From contig WAID01000004.1 of the NCBI GenBank assembly GCA_016584495.1, positions 434,001 through 498,000 of the forward strand: a stretch of 64,000 nucleotides of DNA, written 5' to 3'. The notes beneath the pieces are model-generated. The model did no database searches. It worked only from the letters and a program-made list of their open reading frames with translations, and had not been told where the DNA came from. Below, one piece after another: positions 21,822-31,996 of this stretch. Each line of letters begins with the position of its first letter. The first letter of the stretch is position 1. The translations under genes and the position numbers were made by a program. This stretch comes from Celoporthe dispersa (Eukaryota; Ascomycota; Sordariomycetes; Diaporthales; Cryphonectriaceae).

Positions 21822-23215
21822 ATGTCCAGCCAGTCCCTCTCCATAGTCCTGGCCGAGCGCCCCAAAGGCCCGGTCATCCCAGGCCAGACCTTCCACCAGA
21901 AACAGACGCCCATCCCGTCGTCCTCCGCCCTCAAGGAGGGCCACATCCTCCTCGAGACCCTCTACCTCTCCCTCGACCCGGCCATGCGCAGCTGGCTCGA
22001 CGACGCCCGCTCCTACGTGCCCCCCGTCCAGCTCGGCGCCGTCATGCGCGGCTCCGTCATCGGCCGTGTGCTGGCCTCTCGGTCAGACCGCGCCAAGGCT
22101 GGCGAGTATGTCGTCGCCATGACGGGGTGGCAGGAGGTTGCCGTCGCCGGGCCTAAGGAGTTCGAGACCGTGTCGGAGATCATGGGCGGGAGGGTGGAGC
22201 TGGGAAGGGGCGTGGGCCTGACGGATCTGCAGGGCGTGCTGGGGCTCACGGGGCTGACGGCGTATTTCGGCATGACCACGATCGGTAAGCCCAAGGCGGG
22301 CGAGACGGTGGTGATTAGTGGTGCGGCTGGGGCGACGGGGTCGGTGGCTGGGCAGATGGCCAAGATTGCCGGTGCGAGGGTCATCGGGATCGCGGGGAGC
22401 GAGGACAAGTGCAGGTGGCTAGAGAGGGAGGTAGGTTTTGACGTGTGTCTGAACTATCGAGACCCGGAGTTTAGAAAGAAGTTCAAGGAGGCCACGCCGC
22501 GGTATGTGGACGTGTTTTGGGACAATGGTGAGCTGCTCTCCCTTCCTAGCAGTCTGTTTTTCTTTTCTTTTCTTCTTTTCTTCTTCCAGCGACGATGCCG
22601 ACGACGATCATGATGTATGATGTGCGTGTGTGTGTATTTTGTTCCTGGCTGACCATGTTTCTCTTTTGTTTTTTTTTCCCCCTCCAGTTGGTGGTGACAT
22701 CCTCGATATGGCCCTAGCGAGAGCGGCAAAGGATGCTCGGTTCGTCATGTGCGGTGCTATAAGCCAGTACAACTCCCCCTGATCCAAAGGGCCCAAGGGT
22801 AAGCACACACTTCCTCTGCCTTTGATGTCTTCTTACGACGTCCTCTCTCGATCTTCCCAAGAGGCTAATCACCCGAGACTCTGTCTTCTTTCCATTTAGC
22901 AAATTTCCAAGGTTATCACGCAGCGAATCCGCATGGAGGGCTTCATCGTCTTTGACCACGCCAAGCAGTACCCAGCAGCACGCAGGCAGCTCGCCCAGTG
23001 GCTAGCCGAGGGCAAGATCAAGAGGCAGGAGACTATCGTCAAGGGCGGCCTGAAGGTTGCCGAACAGGCCCTCGTCGACCTGTTCAAGGGTGGAAACACA
23101 GGTGAGTGTTGTCCCGGACATCCTTTATGCTCTAATTCCGGGGTTGTTGGCTCACTTTTCGGTAGGGAAACTTCTCGTGGAGGTCAAGTCTCCTGAGACG
23201 ACAAGCAAGCTGTGA
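21822..23215 (+). CDS. NADP-dependent MDR-family oxidoreductase (prostaglandin reductase/LTB4DH type), frameshifted
   Basis: This is a zinc-independent medium-chain dehydrogenase/reductase that would reduce activated double bonds with NADPH. Exons are 21822-22527, 22688-22798, 22900-23101 and 23166-23215, all with GT-AG introns. Family blocks are LSLDPAMRSWL, GAVMRGSVIGRV, VLGLTGLTAYFG, the nucleotide-binding VISGAAGATGSVAGQMAKI, CLNYRD, VFWDNVGGDILDMAL, FVMCGAISQYNS, and ITQRIRMEGFIVFDH. In exon 2 the frame is broken: after ISQYNSP a TGA (22780-22782) appears, while the conserved continuation DPKGP is one base out. Removing one C from the C5 run at 22775-22779 restores an intact 355-residue protein and correct splice phases. 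It is a recent pseudogene or a sequence error. The substrate is unknown. Confidence 0.85.
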
Positions 23216-24267
23216 TGCTGGTGACTGATGCTGGGAGCCAATGAATATAGAGCCTAGACGGGTATTACTACCTAACTTGGTTGCGTTCTGAGAGCAGGAT
23301 AGAGTTTCGCAAGGTGCACCGCATAGGGCCAGCAAAAGACTTGCTCCGCATAGGGTAGAGAATCAAGGGCTCTTAAAACGGACCGATAGGCTAATTACCA
23401 CGATACTCGATAGCATAGTATAAAAGACCTAGTGGCTACCACCGCAGGTTCATCGCCAAGACAGATCCATGCCTCTACTCAACTTGTGCAGCCGGATCCA
23501 ATGAGATCAGCTGCCACATTCTTAACACAATCCAGGGGCATAGTTTAATATTCGAGGAGATCTATCTGTGTAGCTGTCCTGATGACTACATGCATGTGTA
23601 GAAAGCTCTTTGAACAGATTGCCTTACTAGGACTAGCAGCACTCAGGTTGCAGGGCGATAGCAGATCCTGGCATCCGCTCCCCCGAAGCGCTTTTATGGC
23701 TCGTATAGCTGAATCCAATGAAGTTAGTAGTCGCATTTCTAATACAATTCTCAGAAGTATTCTTCAGCCCGCGGGCCCAACCGTGTCGTCCTCGTGATCC
23801 ATGAACATCTAAAATGCTCTCCAGGTGACCTGCTACGCGGAGTTTTGATGCCCGATTGTGCTAATGACGTCCAATACAGCATAGAACAAACCTGGCGACG
23901 AATATGAGTACATCTCCTGCATGCTGAAGAGGTGGTGGCGTTTTGGGAAGGGGTTTTGATTCCTTCATGGCTTGTTGGCCCGTTACGCCTTAACACCTCT
24001 TCCTTAAATTCCGAAGCCAAACAGGTTAGAACGCGAGGAATGACAATTTTGACTCAAATGGTCAACACGCAAGGTATTCTAAGGACCGATGTCTTCAATC
24101 GGAAATCATTTCGAAGCTTCTCACGGTCTGTGGTAACTATACTTGAGCCACTCTTCAATTCGTCCTATCGTTCTCGAAGTAGAGCTTTATACATGCCCAT
24201 CCTCCAACCTTGTCAGTGCTCTCGATTTTGTCAACCATTTTCGTAACGACTGGCGTCTTCTTTGGAG
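23216..24267. other. intergenic
   Basis: About 1 kb without a gene. Base composition is nearer 50% AT than the flanking genes, and no ORF carries a motif. The final part is the promoter of the CE2 esterase; a clear TATA box was not found. Confidence 0.5.
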
Positions 24268-25533
24268 ATGAAATCCTCCACTTTTACATACATTGCGCTT
24301 GCTAGCATCGCTATTGCTCAACAGTCCGCGTGGGCTCAATGTGGAGGAGGGCAGGGCTATACTCGTGCCCCCAATTGCGTCCCTGGCTACAGTTGTGTTG
24401 CCATCAACCAACAATACTCTCAATGTCAGGTCGAATCAACAGTATCGACAACATGGTTGACTTCGACCACCAAGCCTGCCGCTGCACCCACCGACAACAT
24501 TCCTTCGGCCGGGATTGAGAATATTCAGTTTCTTGGCCGTGTCAACCCGGCCACCAAGGAGCTGTCCTGGCCTAGCACCGGCGTTGCGTTCAACTTTACA
24601 GGAACGTCTGCGTCCATCGGCCTTTCTTCAATTACAGGCACCAACAGCGTTGATCTGAGTATCGATGGCGAAGCGCCGACTGTCATCTCGAATGTTGAAG
24701 GCACGTCCATTTCGACGCCGCAATTAGCCTCAGGTAGCCATACTATCGTTCTGCGCAAACGCTCAGAAGCCATTTACGGCTCGATATTCATCGGGGATAT
24801 CACTACGGACGGCACGATTGTGGCATATGTGGCTCCTGGCCGTCGGGTCGAGATCATCGGTGACTCTATCAGCGTTGGCTACGGGTTGGATGGTACAAAC
24901 CCTTGCACTAACAATGCATCGGTAGAAGACAATCCATTGACCTACGCAGCGCTGGCGGCTGAGGCGCTCAATGCAGACTGGAGTACTGTCGCCTGGAGTG
25001 GCAAGGGGCTGATGCGGAATCTTGCCACTGGAACGACAGATACCAGTCCGCTTATGCCGGAGCTCTACACTCGCTACGGTGCAAATGATGCAGACGGAAG
25101 CTTCACCTTCCCATCCGCCTCTGCACCGCAGGGTATTGTCATCAATCTCGGCACCAATGACTTCAGTTACCTCGCTTACGATGCAAGCGGCCAGCCATAT
25201 AACGCACGCGACCCCATCGATCCTACAGCATATACAGCCAGTCTTGTCAGCTTTGTCCAAAGCATCCAGACACACTACCCGGCCGCGGACTTTTTCCTCC
25301 TTACATCCCCAATGCTCAGTGATTCCTTTCCCACAGCAGCAGATGCCCAAAAGTCTACCCAGACGAGCGCGATCAAGGCTGCGATTGCAGAGCTGAGCAG
25401 TGTCAAGATTCACTTTGTCGACTGGCCTACGCAGGGATCCGACGTCGGCTGCGACTACCATCCTGATGCTGCAACTCACGCCGCCGAGGGCGAGGTCCTG
25501 GCTATGGCGATGAGTGCAGCGCTCGGGTGGTGA
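24268..25533 (+). CDS. secreted carbohydrate esterase family 2-type deacetylase with N-terminal CBM1
   Basis: This is an intronless gene for a 421-residue secreted enzyme, probably removing acetyl groups from plant polysaccharides such as xylan. Residues 1-19 are a signal peptide. Residues about 22-53 form a fungal cellulose-binding module (CBM1): WAQCGG, four cysteines (25, 37, 43, 53) and the final NQQYSQC. A Ser/Thr/Pro linker (about 55-80) follows. A jelly-roll domain (about 84-190) with GRVNPATKELSWPSTG is the CE2 N-terminal type. The SGNH hydrolase domain starts with EIIGDSISVGYG (nucleophile Ser200), has INLGTNDFSY, and ends with GCDYHPDAATH carrying the catalytic His. The codon in frame before ATG 24268 is not a start, so this ATG is chosen. 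It works naturally with the GH11 xylanase on acetylated xylan, though the two are 6 kb apart. Confidence 0.92.
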   Translation: MKSSTFTYIALASIAIAQQSAWAQCGGGQGYTRAPNCVPGYSCVAINQQYSQCQVESTVSTTWLTSTTKPAAAPTDNIPSAGIENIQFLGRVNPATKELSWPSTGVAFNFTGTSASIGLSSITGTNSVDLSIDGEAPTVISNVEGTSISTPQLASGSHTIVLRKRSEAIYGSIFIGDITTDGTIVAYVAPGRRVEIIGDSISVGYGLDGTNPCTNNASVEDNPLTYAALAAEALNADWSTVAWSGKGLMRNLATGTTDTSPLMPELYTRYGANDADGSFTFPSASAPQGIVINLGTNDFSYLAYDASGQPYNARDPIDPTAYTASLVSFVQSIQTHYPAADFFLLTSPMLSDSFPTAADAQKSTQTSAIKAAIAELSSVKIHFVDWPTQGSDVGCDYHPDAATHAAEGEVLAMAMSAALGW

Positions 25534-25962
25534 GCCTGCAGCCCGAGGGGTTCTGGGCAGTTGAGAGGCTTCCAGACATCATCATGAGCCGGGTATGCAT
25601 CGTATGCTATTGTAGCTTCTAGTTCTTTTAGTGGTTCACAAATTAGCTTCTGGACGTTCCTCTATTTTGATAGGCAGTTGGAGGCCATCGTTATTGGGGC
25701 CGGTTGAATTTGTGGTCCCAAATCTGCTCCATGTCATTCATACCCTTCTTCGTCACCTATGCTGTGTTGTTGCTCCATGGCCAGTATCCCCACGACCGTG
25801 ATCCTCATCTTTCTCCTATGACGAACATAGCTCTGTTACGATGCGTATTGACCTGTCAGGTAAGCGAAGACACCAGAACTCAATCCAGGCGAAAAGGAAA
25901 GGGAAAACCAAAAAAGGCACAGCCAGTCTAAACACCCTCATCTTGACGTGTCAAGTCAAAAA
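25534..25962. other. intergenic
   Basis: No coding signal. The end of this stretch holds the Pol III terminator of the tRNA gene on the minus strand: five A at 25958-25962, read as TTTTT right after the tRNA 3' end. Confidence 0.55.
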
Positions 25963-26061
25963 TGCGTGAACCCGGAATCGAACCGGGGGCCCATCGAATC
26001 AGCTCTGCTCGTAACGAGCACAAGATGGCAACGATGGATTTTACCACTAAACCATTCACGC
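25963..26061 (-). tRNA. tRNA-Gly(GCC) with a 28-nt intron
   Basis: Read on the minus strand, the acceptor arms GCGTGAA and TTCACGC pair fully, with discriminator A. The D arm is TGGTTTAGTGGTAAAATCCA, and the anticodon loop TTGCCAT carries GCC. The T arm contains GGTTCGATTCC, stem CCGG/CCGG-type. An intron of 28 nt (25998-26025) lies one base after the anticodon, the standard nuclear position; its core TGCTCGTTACGAGCA folds as a six-pair hairpin with loop TTA. The internal A and B boxes are both intact, and TTTTT follows the 3' end. The gene is 99 nt with intron, 71 nt spliced. Confidence 0.95.
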
Positions 26062-27479
26062 TATTGGAATTTGCTACACAATCAAGAGTCTCATAACTGT
26101 GCGTGAGTGTGTGTGTGTGTGTGTTTGCGTGGGCGTGCAAAGTCTGACGAGGCCATGTGGGCTTCGAGTCCCGCGCGATGTTTTGATCCACTCCGGAAAT
26201 CACCCGGGGGGGGAGGGCCCGCTTGCTCGAAGCTGGATCACGTTGTTGGAAGGGAACGCGGTCCCCGTGAATGTTGTTGGTTGGTGCAGCAGCGGAATAT
26301 CGGCATAGGTGGGCTGTGAAGGATCCGGACCAGCTGCGAGGCGAGGCTCCTGGTTCCAACGGGCGAAGCTGAGCGCTGGACACGCAGTCGAAGTGAAGTG
26401 TGTGTGTGTGTGTGGGCGGCCGCAGGAGACAGCAGACCAGAGTCCCGATCCTCTGCCTACTGTCAGCTGGTCTATTGCGCTGGGTTGGTATTTTATATGA
26501 CTTGAGGCACAGCCCACACAGCACAGCGTCCGAAGGAAGAAGAACAGCGCGAGCCCATAGGTCGATTGATGCACTTGGTTGCCGGACAAGATGCGCCAGG
26601 GCTTCATCAGAGAGAAGGTCTCGGGAACAAGACTGGACCTGTCGAACAGATGAGATCATCTTATATGAGACTGACAAACAAAGAGACATAGAATCTGTAT
26701 CACATGTGTTCGAAGCAGTGTGTCAGACCGGTCCCTGTGGCCCTGTCAGCAGTCAATCCTTCAAGTGCTGACTGCAACGTGTGTGTGTGTTGTTGGAGAG
26801 ATGGTACTGACCGTTGGTCCCTCATCCCAGTGGAGGGAGGTACCCGCTTCCGGCCCCTAGACCGCCGGCCAACGCCAACAGTTCCGGGCTCAGCTGTGGC
26901 GCCCTGAGCCCAACCACAGCACACCTCAGTTCCCCTCATCGCGCCGTCTCAGGCTTAGCCCTGCTTACCCTGCCTGCGCTGCTAACAGACGAATTAAGGT
27001 TGGGCGGTTGGGTGGGGCCCTCTACCACTCAGTCCCCTGCTAGCCTCGATTGCTCCAGGCAGTTGAGTGCAGTGTGCAGGGTTTCAGAGGAAGCTGGACC
27101 CCAGCTTGCCTTCTCTCGACAAGGCTCCCTGCTACTGTACTTTTTCAGCCGCTATTTTATCTGCTCCTCCTCCCTCCTCCTTCGTTTGTTGCTGGTCTCC
27201 TGGTCACGGCCTGGGCTGATCAATCTCGGTCTGTTCTAGGTGAGGCCACACCAATTGACCCAAGACAAATAATCTCACATCTTTTCTTTTCTTTCTGCTT
27301 CTTTTTTTCCTTCTTAAATTTTTTTTTTTTAGTTCTCTACCCCAGATCCACCCTCCAACCGACAAACAGGTCATCCGGCGCTGGAGGGACCCTGTCGGCA
27401 GCAACAACAACAATAATCTCTCGCGACGGAGCCACCCACAAACTCCCATCATCAGTCCTCTCCAACACACCGGGACAAG
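26062..27479. other. intergenic with GT microsatellites and leader of the PNS1-like gene
   Basis: No gene is supported. (GT)n runs lie at about 26105-26124 and 26398-26416, and a shorter one near 26780. The end is a likely 5' leader. A spliced leader intron is plausible at 27240-27332 (GTGAGG donor, T12-AG acceptor), followed by a CA-rich stretch up to the ATG at 27480. Confidence 0.45.
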
Positions 27480-29214
27480 ATGCAGCAACAACAATATCCC
27501 AATCAAGCTCCCGATTACCAACAGTATCCTCCTCCCACAAACGGCGGCTACACTGCCGTCGCCCCTCAGGGACCGCAGCAGGACTTCCAATATGGCAACG
27601 ACCAGAAGGTGCCTTTTGAACAGGCCTTCAAGATCGAGCGGCCCAAGTACAACGATGTATGGGCAGGCGTCTTGTTCCTGGTCTTCATGGCCGGGTTTAC
27701 TGTCGTCTCTGGCATCGCCCTCCACGGCTATGGTAAGGACGCGCCCCTCCTCCTACTCCTCCTCCTCCCGCTGCTGCTGGTGCTGGTGCTGGTGCTGGTG
27801 CTGGTAGGCGAGGTGCTGACCGATGACTTCTTGCTTGCAGCCACCACCCGAGGCGCCAACGGTACTAGCATCTACGACTCGGACGTGCTCACGATCAACA
27901 CAAACACCATCATCCTCTTCCTCTTCTGTCTCGCCGTCGCCCTCGTCTTCAGCGTCGCCTACGTCTTCCTGATCCGAATCGCGCCCAAGCAGATCATCTG
28001 GATCACGGGCATCCTCAACATCGTCTGGGGCTTGGTCGCCGCCATCTACATGGTCATCCGGAAACAATATGTTGGCGGCATCATCTTCCTCGTCTTTGTC
28101 ATCTTCCTCATGTTCGCCTTCTGGAGCTGGCGCAGGCGCATCCCCTTCAGCGCCCTGATGCTGCGCACCTCCATCCACGTCGCCAACCACCACGGCCATG
28201 TCTACATGGTCAGCTTCGTCGGCGGTCTGATCGGTGCCCTCTACTCCATCTGGTTCGCCATCACCTTCGTCGCCATCTACGTCAAGTGGTCCCCCAGCGA
28301 CAACAACCCCTCCTGCACCTCCAGCTCCTGCAGCTACGGCACCGTCGCCGGCCTCGTCGTCTTCATCACCTTCACCTCGTTCTGGTTCAGCGAGTGGATC
28401 AAGAACACCATCCACACCACCATCGCGGGTATCTACGGCAGCTGGTACTACAACTCGCGCTCATACCCGACGGGAGTCACCAGGGGCGCCCTGCGTCGGT
28501 CCCTGACCTACAGCTTTGGGTCCATCAGCCTGGGCAGCCTGGTTGTCGCCATCATCAACTTCCTCAAGATGCTGGCCCAGTCGGCTAGGAACGACGCGGC
28601 GCAGCAGGGAGACATTGTTGCCTTCGTCTTTTCCTGCTTCCTGACCTGCATTCTCGGCTGTCTGCAGTGGGTGATCGAGTTTATCAACAGATATGCCTTC
28701 TCGCACATCGCGCTCTATGGTCGGCCATACTTCCAGTCGGCCAAGGATACCTGGAGGTTCGTTTACTGTCCCACCACCATGCCCCCCCCCCCGGGTTCAC
28801 TCCTCACACACCCCTGCCCTGCTTGCAACGCACGAGATAGCTAACAGCACCCTCTACAGGATGATCAAGGACCGCGGGATCGACGCCCTCATCAACGAGT
28901 GCCTCATCGGGCCCGTCTTCTCCTTCGGCTCCCTGTTCATCGGCTTCGCCACCGCCCTGCTCTCCTTCCTCTACCTCGAGTTCACCAAGCCCTCGTACAA
29001 CTCCGATGGCGACTTCACCGTCGTCATCTGCGCCTTTGCCTTCCTGATCGGCCTCCAGATCTGCAACATCTTCACCACCCCGCTGAGCAGCGGCATCGAT
29101 ACTATCTTTGTCGCTATGGCGTGGGACCCAGAAGTCATGATCAGGGACCACCCAGATCTGTACCACCAGATGGTGCAGGTGTACCCCCATGTCCAGGAGG
29201 CTATCCATGCGTAG
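27480..29214 (+). CDS. PNS1: PNS1/choline transporter-like (CTL/SLC44) membrane protein
   Basis: This is a multi-pass plasma-membrane protein of the CTL family, about 507 residues. Exons are 27480-27732, 27841-28756 and 28860-29214. The cytosolic N-terminus is Gln/Pro/Tyr rich (YPNQAPDYQQYPPP) and ends with KYNDVWAGVLFLVFMAGF, the first membrane segment. About ten segments follow, with the family blocks QIIWITGILNIVWGL, FWSWRRRIPFSALML and the C-terminal GRPYFQSAKDTW joined to MIKDRGIDALINECLIG. Yeast PNS1 transports no proven choline; mammalian CTLs do. So substrate is open. Intron 1 (27733-27840) is 108 nt, divisible by three and free of stops, so its retention would insert 36 residues (see findings). 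Intron 2 has a CTAAC branch site. No other exon is missing. Confidence 0.93.
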
Positions 29215-31174
29215 ATGTCTGCGAGCCCAGGATGGGCGTTCTATACCCTCGGAGATGGAGAACGATAACTACGACTGTGAAGCTAGTGGGGGGGGGGGTA
29301 GGGAACAGGGCCGACGTGGTGCCCAGCCCTGATTCTTCTCATCGCAGAGGCGTTTCGGTCTATTGAAGCTAGATCTCTCCAGGTCTTCTTCCGTCTTCTT
29401 CTTGTACCCACCTTGATTTCTTCTGCCGTTTTCCCTTTCCCTTTTCGTCAGCATACAGATACCCCGGGTTCCATTGGAAACAGCAGCAGGCTCAGGCCAA
29501 GAGAAGGGGGGGGGAGGGGGGTTACAATAACGACAAGATGAGTTAGTGTTAGGCTTAATGTTTTCGTGAAGAGAGAATTGATCAAGTCTGTACCTTGTGT
29601 TAGTGTGGACCTACATGCTTGTGCCTGGTGTCACTGAAGATCTTCAAAAAGGGTGCAGGGTGTATGTATGTGTCTGCCTACCTGCCTGTAGTACCCACCT
29701 GGGCAATTCAATATAGTAGTGCAACAAGCTTCAGGCAGATCAAGTGCAATGATTTTACCAGTGCAAAAGTAAGAATGGGCTCAACGAGAAGAATGCACTA
29801 AGAGTGAATAATTAAATAAACATGTCCCCGTTATAGCAGATATAACACCAGCCTATATATCCTCCTTCTCCCTGCTTTCTGTTCCTTTTCTTTTTGCAAT
29901 AATTTTCGCTTCAGAAGACATGTCACAACACAGGTCCCTGTTCTTCATGAAGCATTATGTCGACGACTTTCTTCCTCATCCTTGACGGTTCTACCAGGAC
30001 TTCCTCGTCGACATCTTGGGGTTTTAAAAGCACATGACCAGATATCTTGTTGTTCACATCAAGCTATGATGTTATTGCTCATATGGAATGATGCACCTTT
30101 AGTGAAAGTCATCATGTGGTTGTCTTTCATAACAGAAAGTCATTTCTATGCAGCTGAGCATAAGGAATTGGAAGAATGTAAGCATCCCTTTCAACACTAC
30201 ACAACAGCCACAATCATCTTTTGATTCTACAAATCCCAGATGGAAGCTGAAATCACGCATTATCTGCATTGACTTTTCTATCACTACACCCTCTTTACAT
30301 ACATCTATATATTCCCCCCACAAGCCCAACCATGCATAACTTTTAGAAACTCTCACATCTAGTTCCGAGCCCTTATTTTGTAGTGAACAGCTTAAGGCAC
30401 ATCAACTGTGGGTCATATATCAAGTCCCTTCACTATGGAAAGTTCACAAGACTTGCTATGGAAGGGTCACACCCGTGGATCTAAGGACTTCACACACCCT
30501 TTACAATGGATCAGAATATCTATCAGGAAAAGGTCCGCTGCATACTTCACTGGACAGTGATTCAGCAGCCTCCTTCACAAATCATGACACCATTCACAGC
30601 AGCCCAGTACTACATAAAACAGTCTCCCCTCCAGTAGAACAACTATTCTATCTGTTTTCTTCCTTTCAGACAAGTTGGCTAGTTGTCAATCTGCAGTCCC
30701 AATCCTCCAGGTTTCCAACCAACCATCTTTGAAAGAGGGGCAACCAAGGTCCAAGCATCAGCCAGTGAGTCTATTCTGCTTTCATTCCCTTGTTCATCCT
30801 CCTAGCCTCGGCGCTTTCATGTATCTCCTCAAGTGAGGTGGTATATAAAGATGTATTCCAGTACAGCTGATCCTTCACAACAAAGCGAGGGGCCTTGTGT
30901 GAAGAATGCATGCCGGAATGCTGAGCCCTTAATAACACTTGGTGGTTTGTGAAAGACATGTGTCCATATGGCTCCTCACAAAGACACAATACGTGGATAA
31001 TACAATGTCCTGATTCCACGATGCCCTCATTTCACAACCCCTTCAATACACAATCCCTTTGTACACAATGCCTCAAATTATCCAGTAGCACAATAGGATT
31101 CTGAATTCCCCTTCACTAACACGCCGGCCGGCACAGACAACTACTTAATAGGAAGTCTCAGCCAGGCCACAAGA
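29215..31174. other. gene-free 2-kb stretch
   Basis: No supported gene. There are G-runs (G10 at 29288-29297, and G-rich 29506-29521) in the 3' flank of the PNS1-like gene. From 29800 to 31100 the DNA is AT-rich with many short frames and no motif. Confidence 0.5.
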
Positions 31175-31996
31175 ATGTCCCAATCTGACAACGAGTCGAA
31201 CACGTCCGTCCAGAAGGTCGAGGCTGAGGTGGTTGCCCCCCAACAGCAGGCTGCCTCCGAGCACCGAGCGGCTAATAGGGCCTCCATCCAGCCCCAGTCT
31301 CTGGGCGGACCGGAGGGCAGTCAGATATCTGCTGTGCCCCAGCAACAGACCACCCAGGGACCGAACATCGTCCCTGGTGCCATGGGCCTGTTTGAGAACT
31401 TCTCAACACAGGCCGTGCCACCGTGGTCGACTATGACACTTCACCCGAACGTTGCCGCTGGATTCAACGCACCGGCTGCCTTCTACAACGCACAGCCGGG
31501 AGCCGCTCACAACGCCGCGCAGTTCGTTTCGCCTGGCTTCCCTTTCACCATGTTCGACACCCGGAGCGTTGTGTACCAGCACCCGGGGCCTTTCGTTGCG
31601 CAGCTACCTGCCGCCAACCCTGCTGCTAACACCGCCGCGCCCGCCACCGTTCCCGCCAACCCCCAGCCGCACGATAATAATAACAACGACAACGCCGGCG
31701 CGGCTCCTGCGCTCTCACAGGGAGTGCAGCAAGGAGGCGCAAACCAACAGGGCCAGCAACAGGGTCGGCGCCGTTATCGAAGGCCCAACGGCCGTGAGGG
31801 TCGTCCGCGCCCTTCGCGGTGGACCCCCCAGCAGCTGACGACGGCGCGGGAGATGCGCCAGAACGGGCGGTCGGACAGCGAGATCGCTGAGGTGCTGGGC
31901 AAGACGACCCAGGCCGTCATCTCTAAGCTATGGCGGGACCGCGGCGGAGATCCACACCGCAACGTGCGGAACAGGGCTCGTCGTGAGCAGCAGTAG
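31175..31996 (+). CDS. hypothetical protein with C-terminal helix-turn-helix (Myb/SANT-like)
   Basis: This is a single exon of 273 residues. Residues 1-210 are low-complexity (Gln, Ala, Pro, Asn; with HDNNNNDN) and probably disordered, with a small aromatic patch FPFTMFDTR. Residues about 212-262 are a compact basic module: SRWTPQQLTTAREMRQNG, then RSDSEIAEVLGKTTQAVISK and LWRDR. This fits a homeodomain-like/Myb-type three-helix fold, where the third helix (TTQAVISKLWR) would touch DNA. It is flanked by Arg-rich segments that could be nuclear localisation signals. It may be a small DNA-binding regulator; target and family name are not known to me. The promoter shows no TATA box. Confidence 0.75.
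   Translation: MSQSDNESNTSVQKVEAEVVAPQQQAASEHRAANRASIQPQSLGGPEGSQISAVPQQQTTQGPNIVPGAMGLFENFSTQAVPPWSTMTLHPNVAAGFNAPAAFYNAQPGAAHNAAQFVSPGFPFTMFDTRSVVYQHPGPFVAQLPAANPAANTAAPATVPANPQPHDNNNNDNAGAAPALSQGVQQGGANQQGQQQGRRRYRRPNGREGRPRPSRWTPQQLTTAREMRQNGRSDSEIAEVLGKTTQAVISKLWRDRGGDPHRNVRNRARREQQ

Noticed and set aside
24763..25479. 238-residue minus-strand frame opposite the CE2 esterase
   Set aside because: It is Cys/Arg/Val-rich with no motif; the sense strand holds the complete SGNH enzyme.
25928..26689. 253-residue minus-strand frame that overlaps the tRNA gene
   Set aside because: Contains GT-repeat translations and the tRNA; no domain or splice evidence.
27753..28415. 220-residue acidic minus-strand frame in the PNS1-like gene
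   Set aside because: Asp/Glu/Gly-rich shadow of membrane-segment codons on the other strand.
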